Below are positions 57,101 to 64,000 of a stretch of 64,000 bases of DNA, piece after piece. The notes beneath the pieces were generated by a model. That model was not told the origin of the DNA, made no database searches, and saw only the letters and a list, made by a program, of their open reading frames with translations. The position numbers and the translations under genes are program-made. The DNA lies in contig BQMF02000259.1 of the NCBI GenBank assembly GCA_027922465.2, positions 248,001 through 312,000 on the forward strand, written 5' to 3'. The DNA is from Turritopsis dohrnii (lineage: Eukaryota > Cnidaria > Hydrozoa > Anthoathecata > Oceaniidae). How positions within the stretch are numbered: the stretch's first letter is position 1; the number at the start of each line of letters is the position of its first letter.

Positions 57101-60100
57101 AGATTGCCTTAATTCACCTAAACACTGCGAACTCATTGGGCGAAATTGTCAAAATGTCTCTACAATCAGGAGGTATATAGAATAAATGTTTTGGCGTCGG
57201 TAGCAAAATTCAACAAGGAAGTGTAGGAAAATTTTGAGCTGTTCAAAGTGTAGTCTAAAAATGCCTCCAAATGCTAGCGCTATGAATTGAGCAATGAATT
57301 GAAATCTTTTAATTTCGCATTATTTTACACAAACAGCGAATTACTGGAAAATCTGTGTGACTGCATACAGATGCAATATTTAACCAGATTGATTGTTTTA
57401 TGGTTACAAACTGTATTACACTTGAAGCATGTTAAGATGTGGAACTATCTGCCGATCTTTGCATTATTTGCATTATTTTTTCATTATTTGGATTTTGTGA
57501 AATAGCAATAATATTGATAAGTTACTATATATGCAGTTTTGTTGTTTTGCTTTCTTTGTGATAACTTTCATTATTTGCAAGTGAATATTTGTTTTTTGGC
57601 ATTGATTTTTTTACGCCCAAATGGGTTTATCAATGTCAAAATCAGTCTGTATTAGCCTCTGAGAACGAAAGAGAATATTCATTGAAATGTATTCCTTTGC
57701 ATTGATTTTGTCCACGAATTTGCTCCCTGCGTAAAATTATGTTCAAATAGATATGAATTTTCTGTTGTATAGCAAGAGCTTGAGCTTGAATATAAAGTAA
57801 TGTTTCAAGTGAAAATTTATGTTCATTTACCGTAAATGACAAAACTAGTGCCCGGGGCCCTTATTTAAAATGTCAGCCTTTAGAGGCGCAGCTTAATTGG
57901 CAGGGGCACTTATTCCAGCAGGGGCGCTTATTAAATTTTCATATCATGACAAGGAAAATGTATTATTTCAATATTTTTCTTTCTTAATATAATGTCTGAA
58001 ATAATGTTAAACTAAACTAAATGTCGATATCTTACGTCTTCTTCATGGTCAGAATCCACAACAAGGAAATCAGGTGCTACTGTCGCAATGTCAATTTCAT
58101 GAATCTGAAATGGACCAGTATCTTTTTCTGTCAGGATTGAAAGTTGGCTTGTTAAAATTTCCTTTCCGGCTTAATTTTCATTGAAGCAATGAATATATTT
58201 AAATAACAACTATAATAATTTTATTATTTTTCACTGTCTCAAATAAGTGCCCCTACTGGTGAGCCTTTTGTTGTATTTGAGCAGGGGCGCTGATTGGATA
58301 AAATACTCTTGTACCAGGACGCTAATGCGTCATTTACGATATAGCATAGAATAAAGTCCAAAAAATTATCTAAATTTAGCATCAACAAGTTGTATACATC
58401 TATGTTTTCTATTTAGAAGGGAAACCACATTCTCCACAGCAATCTATAGACACAGAAGTTTTGAATGATGTGGCAAACTTGATTGTTGGTGATTGGAAAC
58501 GGTTAGCAAGGCGTTTAAAAATACAGGAGCACCAGATAGAATCAATAGACTTAGACTGTAGAAGCATTTATGAAAAGTCCATGAAGGCTTTGAATACTTG
58601 GATAAAAATGACTGCACAGTCAGTGACTTGGGCCGATTTGAAAACTATGTTGGAAAAAATTCCTAGACATGACATCATAAGGCACATTGAGAATAAATAT
58701 GATGAACTGGTGAAGGGTGAGTCGGTTGGACGAATAAAAATTGTTTCCCTTTCTTATTTTATATTGCAATAGTTCTTATATCGTCGAATTGTCAACTTTT
58801 TGGGTACTGTTGGATATGATGTCATGAGTAGTATTGAGTAGTTTATTCTAGAAAATCCCTTCACTGTTTGGATTTTGCAACTTGTGGCTTTTTGGCATAG
58901 TGATTAGAATTTGAACTGCCAGAAATTAAAACTGTTTGAATCAATCCATATTTTAGTTTAATTGACATTTGATTGATTGACACCAAAAGGGATTTTGTCA
59001 TAGAATTTTCCAGGAGGACCTTTTCTTTTTTTTTGCAAGAAGGCACATTAGTACCAGCAACTCTTCTATTTCCTGAAGAAAATATAATGAAACAATAAAT
59101 ATATGATCCAAGGCCATCTTTTAACTCTGCACATCTGTTCAGTGTCAATGTGTCACTCCTAGGATGAAGCTTGTGTGGTTATGTAGTCCTTAAACATTTA
59201 GCTACTCATCATCTAACTATCCACTGTCTTTTCAGTGCCCGAGGTTGATGTAGGAGAAAGTGGAAGATTTTACACTGACACTGGAGAAGAACAGGATGAA
59301 AAATTGCAGGTGGTGGAACTCCCTGATGAAAATGTGAGACCTTATCAAGATGCCTCAGATTTCAATGAAAAATCAGAAATCAGTGATACTTATGCACTCC
59401 GTAAGTGTTGGTTTATTTTTCATGTGCTCTGGAAATTCCCAAGTGTGTAGTGGCTCTTAAAAATCGATTGGCAGAGTAGTCTGTTCAAGGTGTGTGTAGG
59501 TCTGCCAAGGTGTGCAGTTTCAAATAAAAGGTCTCCATCATATTTTTGATGCCATATTGATTCAAAATCATCATTGTTTATGTGCGTCTTGCAATTTGGA
59601 AAAATCTGTTAGTAGAAAGGGCGTAAACATGTTACCGTCTTTAATTTATCGCCCCGTTTTATTACAAGTGCAGTGTGGTGTGAAAAAATTGAAGTGCTTG
59701 CTGTGTGGATAAAGTTTCATTAGAAATATTTAACATGGAAACAAAACGCAAAAATAATCAGGGAGAAATTTAAATTTCTCCAGAAAAAAATTCGAAAAAT
59801 CGACCTTTCCCGAATTTTTTTCAAACGAGATTCGAACACAAATACTGATTTGCAGAGTCAGCAAAGTTAAGTTTTTTTAACGTACCGAAGCAGCAGGGCG
59901 CAATAATGAGTGAACATAGCAATATGTTTGCTGAGTTTGTGATTATTCGGGTGTGGTTTTTCTTATTTGGGCAGGTAGCTGATAGTTGATAGTCGGACTA
60001 TTTTCATTTGGGCAGGTAGTTTTCGGGTTTTTTATTGTTTTTTTTTTTGAAGCACTTCTCTTCGTTTTTACTGTCTTTTTTTTTCAGCTACAACTGAGTA

Positions 60101-60146
60101 TGGTAAAACCACGAAGCAACTGGCAAAGTTGAATATCAATAGGTGA
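54110..60146 (+). CDS. FADD: FADD-like adaptor: death effector domain + death domain
   Basis: Predicted cytosolic adaptor linking death-domain receptors to DED-containing caspases. Exons: 54110-54371, 56994-57044, 58417-58716, 59236-59400, 60088-60146. Every junction is phase 1 and the total is 278 aa. Exon 1 encodes a DED (about residues 3-85) with LLKDKIGYGVLENI and a final IERNDIAQLL that fits the RxDL-type helix 6. Exon 3 encodes a death domain (about 122-204) with GDWKRLARRLKI, ALNTWIKM and MLEKIPRHDIIRHIE. Exons 4 and 5 add an acidic tail of about 74 residues not found in human FADD (208 aa). DED then DD is the FADD order. ATG at 54110 was chosen; 54119 is also in frame. A second acceptor 6 nt into exon 2 would drop two codons. 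CRADD and RIPK1 have no DED, so they are unlikely. Domain calls are by eye. Confidence 0.85.
54487..54906 (+). mobile_element. Helitron (copy 5) in FADD intron 1
   Basis: Starts TCTATATATTAATAGCC after A (54486) and ends GCCGCCTTGGTGGCTAG before T. A GC-rich hairpin (GGTGGC/GCCGCC) sits about 10 bp before the CTAG. It has the same interior blocks as copies 1-3 but a different 3' end. Confidence 0.75.
54907..55075 (+). mobile_element. Truncated Helitron abutting copy 5
   Basis: TCTATATATTAATAGCC begins at the base right after the CTAG of the previous copy, and the shared head (AATTCTATGTCTGTTTGTCTG, CATTGCAACCCCAATCGAAC) continues for about 170 bp. The 3' end is missing. Confidence 0.75.
55076..56358. 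other. FADD intron 1, AT-rich
   Basis: No exon was recognised. Ends in a poly(T) run near 56330-56358. Confidence 0.4.
56359..56486 (+). repeat. 128-bp repeat, copy A
   Basis: Differs from copy B at 57643-57770 by one base. It begins CAGTCTGTATTAGCCTCTGA and is related to the CAGTGGGCAAA MITEs (TTGTCCACGAATTTGCTCCC). Confidence 0.85.
57643..57770 (+). repeat. 128-bp repeat, copy B
   Basis: Second, near-identical copy in the same orientation. The pair brackets exon 2 of the FADD-like gene. Confidence 0.85.
57828..58341. mobile_element. MITE of the GGGGCGCTTATTA family in FADD intron 2
   Basis: Ends TACCGTAAATGAC and GTCATTTACGATA are inverted. AGGGGCGCTTATTAAA and its complement recur inside. 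The right end lies 75 bp before exon 3. Confidence 0.7.
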
Positions 60147-60561
60147 TTCGTGTAACATTCTCTCGAATAACAACGCGAAACCTGAAACATTATGGTGTTG
60201 TATTTTTTCTGGCAAATGTTATTTCTGATATATTTTATTTAAACGCCCCCTTCACCACCCGGCTGGAATAAAAATTTCTATTTTTAGACTTTGCACCCGT
60301 AGGTTATTTGAAATCTGATGAATGTAAAGGTTGAGAACCGTTATCAATGTCGTAGGAAAACTAAGTCAGCATTTTTTTACGAAGCGACAATTTATTTACG
60401 ACGATCTTGTTTGTCATTTTGATATTAGTCAGCTTCAAGACCATTTCATGAGGGATTCACACTGCTGACATTCACCAAACTACGACCCTCACTACGGCCC
60501 TCACTACGACCCTCACTACGATCCTCACTTCAATTTATAACTTCTAATTTCTTCTGTGTGT
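60147..60561. other. 3' flank of the FADD-like gene
   Basis: Holds a short tandem of ACTACGACCCTC (about 60479-60530). No further exon was seen. Confidence 0.45.
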
Positions 60562-60814
60562 TACCGTAAAAGCTCTAATAAGCATCCTGGGCGCTTATTT
60601 AATTTTTGAGATATTAGGGTGGGCGCTTATTAGAGAGGGGCGCTTATTTGAAAACTACACGTTTGATGTTCTAGAGTATATTTGTTTCGCATAAACGTTC
60701 GTTAATCAATCGTTACAAAATCATCTTCATCCAAGTCATCGTCAAGCAGGTTGAAGTCGACATTGACAGAGGGCGCTTATTAGAGTGTGGGCGCTTATTA
60801 GAGCGTTTACGGTA
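60562..60814. mobile_element. MITE, TIR TACCGTAAAAGCTCTAATAAGC
   Basis: 253 bp with inverted ends TACCGTAAAAGCTCTAATA and TATTAGAGCGTTTACGGTA. GGGCGCTTATTAGAG is repeated inside. Confidence 0.8.
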
Positions 60815-60885
60815 CATCAATTAATTCACTCTGAGCACTGTTTTATTTGTTTAATTTATGTTTTTGCGTTTCTCCTTGATTTTTT

Positions 60886-60994
60886 AAAATGTTTAAAAAT
60901 CAATGCGAAGAAGTGCATTTTCATGGACGTTATGTGTACATTTTTGTGCCGCACGAATGCGCTCCTCCACAGTGATTTTTCAACAAATTTTTAC
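60886..60994. mobile_element. CAGTGGGCAAA-family MITE, diverged
   Basis: Core CAATGCGAAGAAGTGCATTT and ATGCGCTCCTCCACAGTGAT with TTTTCAACAAATTT. Confidence 0.6.
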
Positions 60995-62570
60995 AACTAT
61001 GTACATTTAAACCTTTCTATTTGGAAGTAGTCGTTTCTCGCAAGTCGTGCTTGCTGTTACACCAGAACAAAATTGACATTACTGTCAACTATCAACGTGT
61101 GATTGTTTTGAAAGTTGTAGTTTCGTGACATAAAGGGGTCAATAAATGCGAAATATTCTTATTAAGCCAGTTAAAAATAGCAAAGTTTGGTATGTACACC
61201 AACAAGGTCATCGAGTTGTATAACTAAAATGGACTATCTGCTATCATTTTTTATTAGCATATTCAAAGAAATCATGTTAGCTATTCTGCTGACCATAGGC
61301 AATAGTAGGTAAATATTATTGAGTAATAATGGTTCGCTTAGTAAAACGATGATGAAAATGAGGAAAAACTGCATAATTTCAATTTATTGTCGTGCATAAA
61401 CTTAATTTGTGAATTCTATTTATATTACCAATGGGATTATTGGAACGCTTTTCTTTTATGGTTAGATTGCTAAGACTCTCCTACACAAATTTCGACATAC
61501 CTCTAGATCCGCCACTGATATTGAAACAAAAAAAACCAAACGATTCCCATCACCTTCTGTTTTATGACGTCATGACTGCCTTGAACGATGGTGATGTAAT
61601 TCATGAAAGGGTCAAATTGTGACCTGTTCCTGTAATGAACAGTTGTCCATAACCTTTAGGGCATCACACTTTTCGGAAATGACGTCACACGGGCGATGGC
61701 AGTTATGACGTCATATGTAGTCTTCATAGTTATTATATTTGTATTTTTTTGTACTGTTTTTGTAAAGTTCTGAAATGGAAACCTGGACAATAAGTTGGTG
61801 TGATAAATCAAGTAATATATATGTGTCTTAAATCAACCCGTATAGAATGTAGAAATATATTGGTCTTTTGCTGTTCTTTTGAAAATCTTTCCTTTAGTAC
61901 TCTCAAAGTGAGAACTGAGATAAATTCGAGCGTTCGAATTTAGTACAATGTGTTTTGGCATCTTGTTCAAATCGTATCAGTAGTGGAGACGAGAACCTCA
62001 ATGAATACACGCTGAAATATTTATGTCGAGATAATAGGCGGGTGTCGAGTTAGAAATGTCGAGATAGCGGGGGTAATTTCCATTCAAAAACGTCGAATCT
62101 GGTGGGGTCAACTGTATTTACAAATTTTAGCAGTTAATCTTCGTCGTCTTGAAATACCTCAATTGTTTTAGTTAGAGTGATTCCAAGCTCGTTCCCAGGG
62201 CTTCCTGCCTTTTTGACATATAGCGAATTTAACATGATTAATTGACTTTTAAAAATTTAACGATCGGTTTCAATTTGCTTTCTTCCATATTTCATCATCC
62301 TTTTCCCCTCCATGTGCGAAAAATACGCCATTGGAAAGATCTTTTTCAGAGCTTTCTCCTAATATAAGATTTATTATACTTTGAAAAATAATTTTGCCAA
62401 AAAATAAGATACCTTTTCTGGTTCCAATCGTTTTGAGACACACTGCATTCACGCAGTTCACGGTCAGTTGCAACAACTTAGCACAAGCATTCAAAGCATG
62501 AAATATAGAAACGAGGCAAAACTCGATTGCAACCAGGTTTTATAAATTTAAATTCTAACTTACCGTATTT
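60995..62570. other. Intergenic DNA
   Basis: No gene was recognised. One half-copy of the CAACCTCG family (AGCTCGTTCCCAGGGCTTCC) sits at about 62188-62222. Several CATCAC/GACGTCA-rich stretches lie near 61560-61710. Confidence 0.4.
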
Positions 62571-63098
62571 TCTCTTTTTAGCACCCCCCTCTTTTAAGCG
62601 CCCCCCTCTAATAAGCGCCCCTGTTAATCCAAAAATAATTTTATAAGCGCCCCCCCCCCCCCCCCCCCCACCCCCTCTAATAAGCGCCCGGGCGCTTATT
62701 AGAGTTACAATGTTAGAGTCAAAATCCTAGATAAGCACCCGGGCGTTTATTAGAAACTAGCCAAAACAGTCAGCCAACTGCTTGTAGATCTTTTCAACGA
62801 GACATGGAAGATGATCCAAACATTCTAATAGACTCCGAGATGATATAGAGTTGGAAAACATTACATGAACCAAACCTGATATTTCTTCTGTTTTCTGTAC
62901 ATAGTTTTTATAGAAAATAATAAAAGTGGAAATAAGTATTTATTTTTAACACCTCTCACAATTTTTTGTTAAGGTTTTTTGAAATAATTTTATAAGCGCC
63001 CTCTTTTAAGCTTTTAAGCGCCCCCCTCCAATAAGCGCCCTCCTAATTTTCGAAAAAATTTTATAAGCGCCCGGGCGCTTAATAGAGGAAATACGGTA
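62571..63098. mobile_element. GCGCTTATTAGAG-family element, composite
   Basis: Starts TACCGTATTTTCTC and ends GAGGAAATACGGTA. Multiple AAGCGCCC..CTCTAATAAGCG units, a C-run at about 62649-62668 and two internal palindromes AAGCGCCCGGGCGCTT suggest two copies in tandem or nested. Confidence 0.75.
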
Positions 63099-63142
63099 TT
63101 CTAACTCTCAACAAAACATCTTATAGCAATACAATTCAGCGA

Positions 63143-63216
63143 GGTTCGGTGGCGCAGTTGGCTAGTGCATTCGACTGTTACACGAAAGGTCGGTGGTTCG
63201 AGCCCAAATAGATCAT
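63143..63216 (+). pseudogene. tRNA-Asn(GTT)-like sequence
   Basis: GGTGGCGCAGTTGGCTAGTG (D-arm/A-box), CTGTTA with GTT at the anticodon position, and GGTGGTTCGAGCCC (T-arm/B-box) resemble animal tRNA-Asn. The acceptor stem does not pair, so it is a pseudogene or the head of a SINE rather than a working tRNA. Confidence 0.6.
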
Positions 63217-63508
63217 GCAACATTTTCTGTCGAATTTCACAAATGTCATAAAATATTTCATTTTTCATGCTTCAACAGGTTTTGCGGAAATCTTTTTGCC
63301 CATAAGGCATAACACTATCACTATGTGTTGATCACTGGAGTCAGATCAAGGTAGAGGAGCAAAGCGTATTTTTAAATGTTAAGTGTTCATTTTTACTCTT
63401 CCAAATAGCTTAGCTTTTTTAAGTAGCCCTCTTATATTAAGTTGCCGACAACAATCATATCACTCAATTTCATTACTGGAAGCGGAAAAAGAAGTATGTC
63501 AAAATATC

Positions 63509-63565
63509 CAACCTCGAACCCAGGGTCTCTTGCCTTTTCGATATACGGATCTGGGTTCGAGGTTG
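63509..63565. mobile_element. Foldback element CAACCTCG, 57 bp, 8-bp duplication
   Basis: CAACCTCGAACCCAGGGTCT pairs with GATCTGGGTTCGAGGTTG. AAAATATC occurs directly at the left and, after TC, at the right, an 8-bp duplication (in fact TGTCAAAATATCCA is repeated). Confidence 0.85.
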
Positions 63566-63569
63566 TCAA

Positions 63570-64000
63570 AATATCCATACGCATTCCATTTTAAAATCAA
63601 TATAACACAGTACTAAAATGGTTTTAAATAAATATAATTTAAAAAGAAACTTGCGTTTTTAGTTAATTTTAAATGATGCAGTGGCGTATAATTATATATT
63701 TCCCCGTAGGGCGAAATATATGTTAAAACCGGTAGTTTCCTTCTTCATCTTCTCCGTTCACTTTTATAGTCGCGGTTCAGTATTGCATTTCCACCTAGCC
63801 GCCAAAGTAGATAAGAATAGAGGCTAGTCTACAGTGAAGTAAGTGCGCCATTTTTTTTCAGTCAGTGCAGATTGTCAGTAGAAGACTTTGCCATGGTATC
63901 TAGAGGGGTCTTAGGCCCCCCCCCAAAGAAAATAGGTCCCCCAAAAGGATTAGGCCCCCCCCCTGAACATAAAATGTGACAGCCCCCAGTAGTATAATAG
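63570..64000. other. Window end, no supported gene
   Basis: A short proline-rich frame at 63893 comes from imperfect AGGCCCCCCCCC repeats and is not convincing as a gene. Confidence 0.4.

Noticed and set aside
63893..63979. Proline-rich short ORF near the window end
   Set aside because: It arises from a repeated AGGCCCCCCCCC unit and spans only 28 codons.

Overview
The window is AT-rich animal DNA with many short exons, GT-AG introns and dense transposon relics. The gene set (a tandem-SH2 SYK kinase, a DED+DD FADD-like adaptor, a Cdh1/FZR1 anaphase-promoting-complex activator and a PP2C-like protein of the CG9801 type) and the repeat types point to an invertebrate metazoan. A cnidarian is my best guess, but this is an inference from gene content and repeat style, not a proof.

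Four multi-exon genes could be assembled exon by exon with matching splice phases. (1) A PP2C-like gene lies on + at 4396-8144 (6 exons, 678 aa). (2) FZR1/Cdh1 lies on - at 24396-14547 (22 exons, 497 aa, complete from an MDPEYE start to an IR tail). (3) SYK lies on - at 37642-31167 (12 exons, 632 aa, complete, with one GC-AG intron). (4) A FADD-like gene lies on + at 54110-60146 (5 exons, 278 aa). A possible small two-exon gene (2581-3061, +) and a coiled-coil gene with an in-frame stop (about 11523-12591, +) are weaker.

Layout: 1-4.4 kb holds a Helitron, a large hairpin, a pogo-like MITE and the small candidate gene. 4.4-8.1 kb is the PP2C-like gene. 8.1-14.5 kb holds short palindromic MITEs and the broken coiled-coil gene. 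14.5-24.4 kb is FZR1, whose intron 1 carries a 2.1-kb Helitron with two further DNA transposons nested in it and whose intron 2 carries another Helitron. 24.4-31.1 kb holds LINE fragments and quiet DNA. 31.2-37.6 kb is SYK, with a tRNA-derived SINE in intron 3. 38-54 kb is a repeat graveyard: LINEs, hAT-like, Tc1-like and Harbinger-like elements, a decayed BEL/Pao element, SINEs and a Helitron. 54.1-60.1 kb is the FADD-like gene, with two abutting Helitrons in intron 1. 60.2-64 kb holds GCGCTTATTAGAG-type palindromic elements, a tRNA-Asn-like sequence and small hairpins.

FADD (death-receptor/caspase adaptor) and SYK (ITAM-linked kinase) both belong to innate immune or cell-death signalling, but 16 kb of repeats separates them and nothing in the sequence shows they work together. 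No operon, CRISPR array or clearly new system was found. The most informative novelty is in the mobile elements: Helitrons with intact A|T insertion sites, nested elements with exact target duplications, and 51-89 bp foldback elements flanked by 8-bp duplications.
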